From positions 1-29,338 of the IMG/VR virus record IMGVR_UViG_3300037882_003777: a DNA stretch of 29,338 nt, one strand, 5' to 3'. Both the position numbers and the translations under genes were made by a program. Of the stretch, positions 16,636 through 23,912 are shown in pieces. Source of the stretch: a virus. Each line of letters starts with the position of its first letter. Position 1 is the first letter of the stretch. Under the pieces are notes generated by a model, which saw only the letters and a program-made list of their open reading frames with translations, was not told the origin of the DNA and did no database searches.

Positions 16636-17184
16636 ATGGCACAGCAGATGGGCATCGGCAAGCTGGGTGCTCCCCGAGTGATACTGAAAAGAAAATTCAG
16701 GTTCACTCTGGAGATTTCCACGCCTTGCGGGTTCATCCCGAAATCGTTCGTTAAGTCAGCCGCAAGGCCGAATATCGAAATTGAAGAGACGGAATTGCAT
16801 TTTTTGAATGCCGTGACGTGGATACCCGGGAAAGGCAAATGGCAACCGATACAAGTTACTTACTATGACGCTGCCGACCAAGACCTTACGGGATTATACA
16901 GTTGGCTGGCTACGGTGTATGACTTCACCAAGCCAGTTGAATTGAGACAAAGTGAAAAAGCCGGGTGGGCCGGCACCGCACTGTTGACAATGTACGACGG
17001 ATGCGGTAATCCGCTGGAGTTCTGGCTTTTGCAGAACTGCTTCCCAACATCGGTAAATTTTGGAGAACTCGCATACGAGGATTCCATGTACTCCGAAATC
17101 CAGCTAACCCTTAGATATTCGGACGTGATTTACGCACCGGGTTGTAGGGGCGGACAACCGCAACCCTGCTGCATCGGCTGCTAA
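16636..17184 (+). CDS. Tail tube protein paralogue 1 (gp19-like)
   Basis: This 182-residue protein forms, or contributes to, the inner tail tube. The order MGIGKLGAPRVILKRKFRFT, ARPNIEIEETELHFLNAVTW followed by IPGKGKW, then a WLATVYDF helix, MYDGCGNPLEFW and LTLRYSDVIY matches gp19-type tube subunits. Its C-terminus carries C-RGGQPQP-CC-IG-C, a cysteine pattern shared with the next two genes and not typical of tube proteins. The ribosome binding site is GAGGTAAGAA. Whether it or a neighbour is the main tube subunit cannot be told here. Confidence 0.85.
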   Translation: MAQQMGIGKLGAPRVILKRKFRFTLEISTPCGFIPKSFVKSAARPNIEIEETELHFLNAVTWIPGKGKWQPIQVTYYDAADQDLTGLYSWLATVYDFTKPVELRQSEKAGWAGTALLTMYDGCGNPLEFWLLQNCFPTSVNFGELAYEDSMYSEIQLTLRYSDVIYAPGCRGGQPQPCCIGC

Positions 17185-17199
17185 CACATAGAGGTAAAA

Positions 17200-17808
17200 A
17201 TGGCTAGAGACCGCAAACCAATGGGTATCGGCGTTATCGGGCAACCGGACATGGTGTTCAAGCGTAAGTTCCGCTGGACATTTGAATTGTTTGGTTTCTG
17301 CGACAACGAGAAAAACGTAGTACCAGAACACTTCGTCAATGTGGCTTCGAGGCCGAACCTTGAAATCGAATCGACGGAAATAAATCACCTTAACGCAAAA
17401 ACGTGGATTCCCGGCAAGGCTTCATGGCAGTCGATCACTGTTACTTACCTTGATGTGGCCCACGAAGAAATGCGAAGCCTGTGGAATTGGCTTGCCACCC
17501 TCTATGACTTCACCGACCCAATTCGTCTCACCCAAGGTGAGAGAAGGGACTGGAACGCCACCGGCGTATTGAGCATGTACGATGGTTGCGGCGTTCTTCT
17601 CGAAGGCTGGCAGTTGCAAAGAGTGTTCCCGACCAACATCAACTTCGGCGACCTCGATTACTCACAGTCAGACATCGCCACAATCGAATTGACGCTGCAA
17701 TACTCCGACGTAAAGTACCGGTCTTACTGCCCAGATTACACTCCGCAACCATGTTGTGGCGGTTGTGGCACCACCGTAAAACAACCGCAATTTGCAAGCT
17801 TTGTTTAA
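17200..17808 (+). CDS. Tail tube protein paralogue 2 (gp19-like)
   Basis: This 202-residue protein begins MARDRKPMGIGVIGQPDMVF and shares all landmarks of paralogue 1: SRPNLEIESTEINHLNAKTW followed by IPGKASW, then WLATLYDFTDPI, MYDGCGVLLEGW and ELTLQYSDVKY. The C-terminus has the same C-x7-CC-x2-C arrangement (C-PDYTPQP-CC-GG-C) followed by 13 further residues absent from its neighbours. A GAGGTAA signal sits before the ATG. Confidence 0.85.
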   Translation: MARDRKPMGIGVIGQPDMVFKRKFRWTFELFGFCDNEKNVVPEHFVNVASRPNLEIESTEINHLNAKTWIPGKASWQSITVTYLDVAHEEMRSLWNWLATLYDFTDPIRLTQGERRDWNATGVLSMYDGCGVLLEGWQLQRVFPTNINFGDLDYSQSDIATIELTLQYSDVKYRSYCPDYTPQPCCGGCGTTVKQPQFASFV

Positions 17809-17835
17809 GAATGGAAATAACAGTAGGAGTTAGAA

Positions 17836-18402
17836 ATGTCTGAAAAAATCCCAATGGGCATAGGCAGTCTCGGATTCAAGAATCTGATCTTCAAGAGGAA
17901 GTTCAGATTCACATTCGAATTGAACGACATCTGCGGAGGCCAGAGTGTGCCAAAGCATTACGTAAAGACAGCAGCCCGTCCAAACCTCGACATCGAAGAA
18001 ACTGAAATCAACTTCTTGAACGCCAAGACTTGGATTCCCGGCAAGGCTTCGTGGCAAGAGATGACGGTAACGTACATTGACGTGGCCACGGTTGACGCAG
18101 CGCCCTTGTTCAACTGGCTGGCTTCTGTTTACAACTTCACCGACCCGATCAACCTACAGATGGGCTCCCAGAGGCGTGACTATACGGCCACGGGAATTCT
18201 CAAAGTTTGGGACGGGTGCGGTCAGTTGCTTGAAATGTGGGAAATGAAGGATGTGTGGCCGAAGGGCATCAACTTCGGCGATGTTTCTTACGATTCGTCC
18301 GAGGAAATGACCATCGAATTGTCCATGCGTTATTCGGAAGTCAAGTATACGCCGGTTTGTCCTGCCTTCCAAATTCAGACGTGCTGCTCGCCGTGCAACT
18401 AA
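17836..18402 (+). CDS. Tail tube protein paralogue 3 (gp19-like)
   Basis: This 188-residue protein has the same fold signature: MGIGSLGFKNLIFKRKFRFT, ARPNLDIEETEINFLNAKTW followed by IPGKASW, then WLASVYNFTDPI, VWDGCGQLLEMW and ELSMRYSEVKY. The C-terminus C-PAFQIQT-CC-SP-C repeats the cysteine pattern. AGGAGTTAG precedes the ATG. A strong terminator follows, so the first three paralogues form one expression unit. Confidence 0.85.
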   Translation: MSEKIPMGIGSLGFKNLIFKRKFRFTFELNDICGGQSVPKHYVKTAARPNLDIEETEINFLNAKTWIPGKASWQEMTVTYIDVATVDAAPLFNWLASVYNFTDPINLQMGSQRRDYTATGILKVWDGCGQLLEMWEMKDVWPKGINFGDVSYDSSEEMTIELSMRYSEVKYTPVCPAFQIQTCCSPCN

Positions 18403-18421
18403 AACTGATAGTTACTACGTT

Positions 18422-18450
18422 AAAGGTGGCCGATATCGGCCACCTTTTTT
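18422..18450 (+). terminator. Rho-independent terminator between tube genes 3 and 4
   Basis: AAAGGTGGCCGAT at 18422-18434 and its perfect complement at 18435-18447 form a GC-rich palindrome that runs into six T (18445-18450). It would sharply reduce transcription into the fourth tube gene. Confidence 0.85.
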
Positions 18451-18463
18451 ATTAAGGAGACAC

Positions 18464-18991
18464 ATGGCAAAGATGGGTTTGCAGTTCGGCCTTGAAAAAA
18501 CCGACGCCTGTTACAAGAGAACCAATCGTTGGTTGTTCACCGTTCCTGAAGTGTGCGGCGATGATACGCCCAAGGGGGTGAATAGTCTGCCGCCCACCCG
18601 GGCCGCAAGACCGTCCCTGTCTTTCAAGGAAATAGAAGTAAGACACTTGAACGAGGATGTGTTTTTCCCCGGCAAGCCAGATTGGAAACCCATCACCCTC
18701 ACCCTGTACGATCTGAAGGTGAGATCCGCTCATCCGGTGTTCAAGTGGCTACGGCAGGCATACGAGCCCGAGATTGGCAAGTTCTACGAACCGTTGGCCA
18801 AGGATTTGTTCAAAGAATGCCGGTTGGAGTTGTACGACGGTTGCGGCAAAAATCTTGAGACGTGGATCTACGAAGACGCTTGGCCGCAAGCCGTCAATTT
18901 TCAAACTCTGGACATGTCGCAGAGCATGGTTTTAACATGTGAAATTACGCTAAGATACGCAAGGTCATATATGCTTGGATTGGTAAGTTGA
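18464..18991 (+). CDS. Divergent tail tube-like protein, paralogue 4
   Basis: This 175-residue protein starts MAKMGLQFGLEKTDACYKRT and keeps the tube-fold landmarks in weaker form: ARPSLSFKEIEVRHLNEDVF followed by FPGKPDW, then LYDGCGKNLETW and LTCEITLRYARSY. It lacks the C-terminal CC-x2-C tail and has a distinct PTRA loop. It lies behind a terminator with its own AAGGAGA, so it is probably made at a lower level. A specialised tube end, tail initiator or completion ring is a plausible role; that is inference. Confidence 0.75.
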   Translation: MAKMGLQFGLEKTDACYKRTNRWLFTVPEVCGDDTPKGVNSLPPTRAARPSLSFKEIEVRHLNEDVFFPGKPDWKPITLTLYDLKVRSAHPVFKWLRQAYEPEIGKFYEPLAKDLFKECRLELYDGCGKNLETWIYEDAWPQAVNFQTLDMSQSMVLTCEITLRYARSYMLGLVS

Positions 18992-19252
18992 TTACTCTTC
19001 TTCCAACGCCTCAAAATCATTTTTAAGAAGCTCTTTCATTTGTTTCAGAGCGTCTTCTAACTTTTTAGACTTCCAGTTTAACCTCCTACACGTGCCGCTC
19101 TTGTTCAAGCGGGATTTTTTCGTGTAGCAATCCTTCTCGTTGTCCAACAAGCAATCAACGACTTCGGAAAAACCAGCGTCCCTAAGCTTTTGTATGGTTT
19201 CTTGCATTTCTATAGCGTTCACAGGGTTTACGCTACGTTGAGTCATATCCAT
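18992..19252 (-). CDS. Small protein downstream of late sigma factor
   Basis: This 86-residue protein starts five bases after the sigma gene stop, so the two are co-transcribed. It is helical and basic in the middle (CYTKKSRLNKSGTCRRLNWK) with an acidic end. Its position invites comparison with the T4 late co-activator gp33, but it lacks the gp33 C-terminal clamp-binding motif and no similarity is visible. Function unknown. Its stop abuts the tube paralogue 4 stop. Confidence 0.65.
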   Translation of the reverse strand: MDMTQRSVNPVNAIEMQETIQKLRDAGFSEVVDCLLDNEKDCYTKKSRLNKSGTCRRLNWKSKKLEDALKQMKELLKNDFEALEEE

Positions 19253-19257
19253 AGATG

Positions 19258-19815
19258 TTACCAGATAGTGGCGTCTCGATCAAGACTGTTTTTGATATTA
19301 GATCTCTCCTTGCCATTGCGGAAAACGACGCTTTCGAACTTTTCTTGCAAGAAGTTGTGATATCTCTTCTTCAGTTCGTTGTAATTCCTCGCACTCCGGT
19401 AGAGTTGCCGAAAATGATTGAGGATGCAGGTCGTCATGTAATTGAACGCCTTGCCTTTTCTCGGGTCGAAACGGTCGATCTTCTCGAAACAGATTAAGAC
19501 CCCTTCTTGTATGGCGTCGTCAATGTCAATGCCGTTGAATTTGGCATAGTTCGCAATGTTCTCGGACAAGACATAGAAAGCGTAAGCCAGTTGTTCCTGA
19601 AATTCCTTGTGATTAGTGCAAGCTTCCTTGTAATACTTCTCACTGTCTTCCAGCGGCAATCGCTTCTCCTCGTCCCCGTATTTTGTCACTCGTCGGTCAT
19701 GTGTTTCCTGAAAGTCTTCGATGATAAGCTCGTATTTGGATTTTTGTTTCTTGTAGTATTGAAAAGATTGAATTATCGATTCAAATGATCGATTGTTAAG
19801 GTACTCGTTGGCCAT
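19258..19815 (-). CDS. gp55-like late sigma factor
   Basis: This 185-residue protein has a strong GGAGG before the ATG. Residues 99-140 (DDAIQEGVLICFEKIDRFDP then RKGKAFNYMTTCILNHFRQL) match sigma70 region 2, which binds core RNA polymerase and melts the -10 element. The small size and lack of a region 4 resemble T4 gp55, the late promoter recognition protein. Unlike T4 gp55 the C-terminus (NSLDRDATIW) does not end in the SLDFLYE-type sliding-clamp motif. It would direct host polymerase to the late tail genes around it. Confidence 0.8.
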   Translation of the reverse strand: MANEYLNNRSFESIIQSFQYYKKQKSKYELIIEDFQETHDRRVTKYGDEEKRLPLEDSEKYYKEACTNHKEFQEQLAYAFYVLSENIANYAKFNGIDIDDAIQEGVLICFEKIDRFDPRKGKAFNYMTTCILNHFRQLYRSARNYNELKKRYHNFLQEKFESVVFRNGKERSNIKNSLDRDATIW

Positions 19816-19841
19816 GGTCCTCCGAACAGAACGCTAAAGGG

Positions 19842-19853
19842 GTATCTATGTAC
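19842..19853. promoter_or_regulatory. Putative phage promoter motif, divergent
   Basis: GTATCTATGTAC lies between the leftward sigma gene and the rightward gene at 19911. It matches the motif at 10854 in eight of the first nine positions or better, and in the reverse direction sits about 30 bp upstream of the sigma gene. Confidence 0.3.
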
Positions 19854-19910
19854 TGAACCACGGCTTATCTTTTTAGCGGAAAATCCTTTTCACACTCCCA
19901 TTAAATTAGT

Positions 19911-20111
19911 ATGAACCCATTAAAGTTATTCGCCGAGTTGCAGGTGAATCCGTTTAGCGTAACCGTTTACCGCAAATTGGCCGACCATTACCGAAACGCT
20001 GGCATGACCAACGAGGCGGAAGCGTTCGAGGATCTAATAAGGAAAAAATTCGATGCTCACAGTCCACATGTTGACAAAGAACAACAGCCGAACAATCAAG
20101 GAAGCACTTAA
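19911..20111 (+). CDS. Small TPR-like protein
   Basis: This 66-residue protein has one helix-turn-helix repeat of the tetratricopeptide kind: NPFSVTVYRKLADHYRNAGM followed by TNEAEAFEDLIRKKF. Its last 59 bases overlap the glycosyltransferase gene in another frame. No clear ribosome binding site is seen, yet the amino acid composition is protein-like. It may partner the TPR-containing glycosyltransferase. Confidence 0.55.
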   Translation: MNPLKLFAELQVNPFSVTVYRKLADHYRNAGMTNEAEAFEDLIRKKFDAHSPHVDKEQQPNNQGST

Positions 20112-21003
20112 CTCCATTGCAGGGGTCAAAAACGATGCAGTTGCCATAATGGTCGGAGACTTGGGAAGCACAGACGACACCGTGGAAATCTGTGAATCTA
20201 AGGGAGTCGAAGTCCACGATTTGCAAGGATTGCCTCGACATGCGGCCCGCAACAAGATGTTGAGTTTTGCTGCGCCGGGTCGCCATTTTTGGATGGAGCC
20301 TTGGGAAACGGTTGTCGCTGGCCACGGGGCTCTGCATAATGCCAAAATTCCCGTGGCCAGTGCCACCATCATGAAAGGAAAGACTTTCACACCCGAGAAT
20401 CGTCTTTGGGATGGTTCTGTTAAGTTCATCAACCCTGTCCACGAGCAATTGGATTGCGAGACAGGCCCCCTCAGCAGCGTCACGATCTTGTCCCGAGGCG
20501 GACTTGCCGACGACGAGATCCGCCTCGCCCTTGACAAATGGAAGGCCGACGAGCCCTTGTCGTCCAAGCCCTATTACTATCAAGCTTTCATGCTCCTGTC
20601 CCAGTCTCGCTTCGATGAATTCATGAAGGCTGCGGACCGCTATTTCTTCATGGAGACAGCAAGCACCATGTCGTCCGTGATGCTGAGATACTACTACGCC
20701 ATGTCCAATCTTCTTCACAAGAAAGCCTACAAGCCAGCCCTCCAAAACCTCAATCTTTGCATGTGCGCCAGACCGCTCATGGCCGAGTTTTGGTGCCTCT
20801 CCGGAGATGTCTATTACCACTTGCTTCATCGTTTTGACCAAGCAAAGGTGTTCTACGAAAACGCAATCGCTCTGGGAGCAAAGCGTTTAAGAGGGGATGG
20901 ATGGCCCATTGACGTGGCCAAATACCGGGAATACCCAGAAAAAATGATCAAGAGCTGCAACGACATCCTCGAAACCAAAGGATATTACGTCACCCGTGCC
21001 TAA
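20053..21003 (+). CDS. GT2-family glycosyltransferase with C-terminal TPR-like helices
   Basis: This 316-residue protein starts MLTVHMLTKNNSRTIKEALNSI, the usual first strand and helix of a GT-A fold. GDLGSTDDT (35-43) corresponds to the nucleotide-sugar loop and RHAARNKML (62-70) to the conserved ARN helix. NPVHEQL is present as in WaaE/SunS-like enzymes. At the position of the metal-binding DxD/DADE motif the sequence is FWMEPWE, so metal binding may differ. From about 165 on, helical repeats resemble TPRs. Targets could be virion proteins or host surface sugars. An AAGGA lies upstream of the ATG. Confidence 0.8.
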   Translation: MLTVHMLTKNNSRTIKEALNSIAGVKNDAVAIMVGDLGSTDDTVEICESKGVEVHDLQGLPRHAARNKMLSFAAPGRHFWMEPWETVVAGHGALHNAKIPVASATIMKGKTFTPENRLWDGSVKFINPVHEQLDCETGPLSSVTILSRGGLADDEIRLALDKWKADEPLSSKPYYYQAFMLLSQSRFDEFMKAADRYFFMETASTMSSVMLRYYYAMSNLLHKKAYKPALQNLNLCMCARPLMAEFWCLSGDVYYHLLHRFDQAKVFYENAIALGAKRLRGDGWPIDVAKYREYPEKMIKSCNDILETKGYYVTRA

Positions 21004-21694
21004 ACGAACCATAGCGATCAACCAGAACCTTGTGGTCCTTGGAGATTTGGAGGAAACGATGGTCGTGTCTCATGCCCGCATAGTGTATGAAATAGTTGTC
21101 TTCGAGGTACATCGTTGGCCACCATTTCGGCATGGCATTGAAACACATCGGCAAGCTGTAAGTGCTGACCCCAAGAGCGTGAAGTCGAAGATTGATCAAA
21201 CTTTGCTCCGAGATGAGTTCCTTCATGAACGGGTGCGGCTCAGGACGTTTCAACACTTCCCGATCCTTTCGGTCAAGCAAGAAAACCCCGGCGTTGAAGT
21301 AGCGGCTGCTCACGTCGATTTGGCCCGCATCATAACCAAATGCCTCGGCGGCACCGTACAAGTAACTGGCTCTCGCCCGAAGCTGGTCGAGGTTGTCCAG
21401 CCAAGAACCCTCGTTCAAAGCAGCGAAGTGCCCCTCGGGGACGAGAGAGAACAGGTCCGGTGAATCGTAACGAACCAGAATGTCGCAATCCAAGAAGAGA
21501 ATACGGTCGAAGTTCCTGAAAAGGTCGTAGACCTTGTACTTGTCGAACAAAGGATATTCAGTCCTTGCGCCGATGTTGTCGTAAATGAACGACGCTCCAA
21601 TCCTATCGGCGTAGTTGCGCATGAGAGGAACTGTGAACTCACAAAAAGCTGTGAATTCTGGACCGGAACTCTGTGTATAGATCAGGTTGCTCAT
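20990..21694 (-). CDS. GT8-family glycosyltransferase (glycogenin-like)
   Basis: This 234-residue protein carries the GT8 features: RILFLDCDILV with DCD at 69-71 (metal and sugar-nucleotide binding), YFNAGVFLLD (132-141), EQSLIN, and IHYAG near 203-207. It would transfer a sugar from a UDP- or similar donor. The start overlaps the preceding gene stop (TAATG), and the 3' end overlaps the convergent GT2 gene by 14 bases. With the GT2 enzyme it suggests the phage modifies a protein or surface glycan. The acceptor is unknown. Confidence 0.85.
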   Translation of the reverse strand: MSNLIYTQSSGPEFTAFCEFTVPLMRNYADRIGASFIYDNIGARTEYPLFDKYKVYDLFRNFDRILFLDCDILVRYDSPDLFSLVPEGHFAALNEGSWLDNLDQLRARASYLYGAAEAFGYDAGQIDVSSRYFNAGVFLLDRKDREVLKRPEPHPFMKELISEQSLINLRLHALGVSTYSLPMCFNAMPKWWPTMYLEDNYFIHYAGMRHDHRFLQISKDHKVLVDRYGSFRHG

Positions 21695-22062
21695 TAGATC
21701 ATGAAGTTCTTGAGGTAGACTTTGCAGGACAACTCATCGCCCCGGTAGATGTGGTAGACGATCTCCTTAATGGAAAAGTCCTTCCAGAACTCCATGCCCG
21801 CAACGTCCTTGAGTTTGCAGAGGGTCTGGTTCGGGTCGAAGACGGTCATGTCGTAGCTGGAACAACCCGTCTCGAACAGGCACGTGGCCTCCGGGCTACC
21901 AACGATCTTGGTCGTGCCACGCCAGTCCCTAAGTTGGCGGAATAGGAGCCACACGCTCTCACACATTTCCGTGAGGGTATCAGCCAAGGCTTCTTTGTTT
22001 ATGTCGAAATGAATCACGGGACTGACTCGAATCCGGTGGCGGCTCTTCCAATGATTTTTCAT
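21694..22062 (-). CDS. Duplicated unknown protein, copy A
   Basis: This 122-residue protein starts MKNHWKSRHRIR with AAGGA upstream. It is a tandem paralogue of the next gene (22127-22477): shared segments include MKNHWKxRH, RGTxKIxGxPE, YRxDxLSCKVxLKNFMI and the spacing between them. Cysteines differ. Function unrecognised. The stop overlaps the GT8 start. Confidence 0.75.
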   Translation of the reverse strand: MKNHWKSRHRIRVSPVIHFDINKEALADTLTEMCESVWLLFRQLRDWRGTTKIVGSPEATCLFETGCSSYDMTVFDPNQTLCKLKDVAGMEFWKDFSIKEIVYHIYRGDELSCKVYLKNFMI

Positions 22063-22126
22063 CAGTAAATCCTTCGAAATGATTGACAACAACTGTTGAG
22101 AGAAACTGTGAAATTTTGGCTACTCA
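22063..22126 (-). pseudogene. Relics of neighbouring gene ends left by tandem duplication
   Basis: This gap between the two paralogues contains a degraded copy of the last dozen codons of the 22477-22866 gene (22063-22098, about 85 percent identical to 22478-22514 by eye, one gap). It also contains a short piece resembling the first codons of the GT8 gene (near 22104-22127). Together they mark the duplication junction at about 22100. Confidence 0.6.
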
Positions 22127-22477
22127 TTATATCATAAAGTTCTTAAGGAAAACTTTGCAGGATAGCATATCATTCCGGTATAAACTGTATTCGGGCGTCT
22201 GCTTAGAACTATCCATATAACAGTTCATGAAGCAAAGATCATTGATCCTCACAATTGATTCTTGTTCTGTGTCCATATGGCCACCGTTGTCGAATATCCA
22301 TAAGGATTCTGGAGTGCCGATGATTTTGTCCGTGCCACGATGCGTCCAGATATTATAAAGGAGGACGTAAACTGCTTCATATTTTTCCTTAAATGTGTCC
22401 CCAAGCAACTCAACGAAATCTAAATGAAATTCCGAAGCAGATCTGAAATAATGTCGAATTTTCCAATGATTCTTCAT
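22127..22477 (-). CDS. Duplicated unknown protein, copy B
   Basis: This 116-residue protein begins MKNHWKIRHYFR with AAGGA upstream. The ATG overlaps the preceding stop by one base (TGATG). It is paralogous to 21694-22062. Both copies end in FMI and keep the RGTxKIxGxPE motif, suggesting selection on both. Function unknown. Confidence 0.75.
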   Translation of the reverse strand: MKNHWKIRHYFRSASEFHLDFVELLGDTFKEKYEAVYVLLYNIWTHRGTDKIIGTPESLWIFDNGGHMDTEQESIVRINDLCFMNCYMDSSKQTPEYSLYRNDMLSCKVFLKNFMI

Positions 22478-22866
22478 CAATAAATTCCTTCTAAGTGGTT
22501 GACAACAACCGTTACCTGATCTTGCCAGCGAGCCACCTCGACTTGCTTGCGTCCCGGCCCAAGTTCACGGAGCCGCTCGGAAAGTTCGTGAACACCACAG
22601 TTGATGACCTGCCAGTTATTTTGAGAAAGCCGGTCCACTTCTTTCTCCATCTGTTCAACGTCCGGCTCTTCCTTGGTTGGAAAGTAAGAAGACACTTCCT
22701 TGGGAGCTTTCTTCATGACGTTGACGTAAATCGGATGGTTGCAGGCGCAGCCCGGGTTCTTCAGGAATTTTTGCACGTCTTCCTGCAAGGAAGTAGGCAA
22801 ACTCGCCCGGAACCGTTCGTCCAACAGCGCTTGCTTGATGTCGTGTACCGATACTCTTTTTTTCAT
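22477..22866 (-). CDS. Unknown phage protein
   Basis: This 129-residue soluble protein has a short cysteine-containing motif, NPGCACNHPIYVNVMKKAPK, that could hold a metal, followed by a helix and a strand-rich end. It lies two bases after the zinc-ribbon gene in the leftward operon. A family name is not recognised. Confidence 0.7.
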   Translation of the reverse strand: MKKRVSVHDIKQALLDERFRASLPTSLQEDVQKFLKNPGCACNHPIYVNVMKKAPKEVSSYFPTKEEPDVEQMEKEVDRLSQNNWQVINCGVHELSERLRELGPGRKQVEVARWQDQVTVVVNHLEGIY

Positions 22867-22868
22867 TC

Positions 22869-23246
22869 TTATCCTAAGAACTCAGATTCAGTTTTCTTCT
22901 CTGGTGGTTTTCCGTCTTCCAACCGTTTCTTAATGTCGTCTTCGAGCCGCTTCCGCTCTTTCTCATCATCGATTCTCTGAAGGGCGTCTGCGTAAGGCTT
23001 GAGTAAGTCCCGAAGTTTCACACCACGTCCGCAACCGGGACACTTGAACTTGGGTGCCTGCGGTTGTGCCGCAGGCACCACGGTCTTGCGGGTAAGCGGG
23101 TCAATGTACGGAATCTTCATTTGCACCGGGCAAGTTTGGATCTCCGGCAGATCCGTAACGTGTTCATCAACTTCGACGATGCGTTTGTAACCGCAAGGTT
23201 CACAATACAACATCTTTCTTTTCTTACGGGGTATGTTCGGATTCAT
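22869..23246 (-). CDS. Zinc-ribbon protein
   Basis: This 125-residue protein starts MNPNIPRKKRKMLYCEPCGY, preceded by GTGGAGA; the ATG lies inside the upstream gene's 3' end. CEPC (residues about 15-18) and CPGC (about 64-67), with a further CPVQ, suggest zinc-ribbon folds that could bind nucleic acid or protein. The C-terminus is a charged helix (DDEKERKRLEDDIKKRLEDG). Role unknown. Confidence 0.7.
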   Translation of the reverse strand: MNPNIPRKKRKMLYCEPCGYKRIVEVDEHVTDLPEIQTCPVQMKIPYIDPLTRKTVVPAAQPQAPKFKCPGCGRGVKLRDLLKPYADALQRIDDEKERKRLEDDIKKRLEDGKPPEKKTESEFLG

Positions 23247-23556
23247 CAAAAGTCTCCACAACAAAGTCGGTTTTGCTCTCAATTAGATAGGCGACCGTGC
23301 TGTAGAAATGGCCCATCGCCGCACCCGCAAAGGCGCAAGGCAAGAAGATCAAAGGGTTGCAAGACACGAGCAAAAGACCCATGAGCAATCCGGCCCACCA
23401 GCCCGAGCACTCGTAGCAATCGAGCATGTCGCCGAAACGCTTGAGTCTCCGTTTCAGCCAAGAACGAACCTTAAGATGCTCGTCGTCCAAGACCTTGCCG
23501 TGTACGAGTATGTTCGTCAGTCCGATAGTGGCCATCACAAAAAGAAGTACCGTCAT
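23224..23556 (-). CDS. DUF1360-like membrane protein
   Basis: This 110-residue protein has an N-terminal hydrophobic segment (TVLLFVMATIGLTNILV) and a second hydrophobic block (WWAGLLMGLLLVSCNPLIFL followed by PCAFAGAAMG). The cysteine motif CYECSGWWAG between them is the hallmark of DUF1360 proteins, small inner-membrane proteins of unknown function found in bacteria and phages. It starts at TAATG, overlapping the upstream stop. Confidence 0.7.
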   Translation of the reverse strand: MTVLLFVMATIGLTNILVHGKVLDDEHLKVRSWLKRRLKRFGDMLDCYECSGWWAGLLMGLLLVSCNPLIFLPCAFAGAAMGHFYSTVAYLIESKTDFVVETFDESEHTP

Positions 23557-23891
23557 TACTTGCCCTCCGAAGCAGTTTTTTTCTTTTCTTGTTCAAGAAG
23601 GAGAAGCCGTTCTTTCTCCTTGCGTCGTCTTTCTTCTTCGCCGATGTCTCCGTGCGTCTTGGCCAAATACCTCGGGTAAGGTTTGTCGAAATCCATTTTC
23701 TCAACACGACACGATTCCTTGGTTGTCGGCACCACTGCTATGCGATACGATGTTTCGGATTGAATCTTGTCGAAGATCTCTTTGTTGCACTCCCACAGAA
23801 GTTCCTTGCGTTTCTTGACATCTTCACCGTCTTCAGGACGGTAATTGATGTAGAACATGATCAAGCCGTTAAAGTCGTTGCTCATAAACAT
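23556..23891 (-). CDS. Unknown protein with charged coiled C-terminus
   Basis: This 111-residue protein has an N-terminal half with strands (GLIMFYINYRPEDGED, SYRIAVVPTTKESC) and a C-terminal lysine/glutamate helix (EEERRRKEKERLLLLEQEKK) likely to form a coiled coil. Start could be 23891 or 23885. The stop overlaps the membrane-protein start by one base. Confidence 0.65.
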   Translation of the reverse strand: MFMSNDFNGLIMFYINYRPEDGEDVKKRKELLWECNKEIFDKIQSETSYRIAVVPTTKESCRVEKMDFDKPYPRYLAKTHGDIGEEERRRKEKERLLLLEQEKKKTASEGK

Positions 23892-23912
23892 TCTTTCTTT
23901 TCTGGTGGCAAA

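Noticed and set aside
16563-16754. 63-codon frame directly after the sheath gene
   Set aside because: It runs through the hairpin and into the first tube gene in another frame, without a ribosome binding site.
19507-19788. 93-codon plus-strand frame opposite the sigma gene
   Set aside because: It is antisense to a clear sigma region 2 gene, with no start signal.
23053-23079. 11-bp hairpin GGTGCCTGCGG with TTGTG loop
   Set aside because: It lies inside the zinc-ribbon coding sequence, has no T tract, and arises from repeated Pro/Ala/Gln codons.
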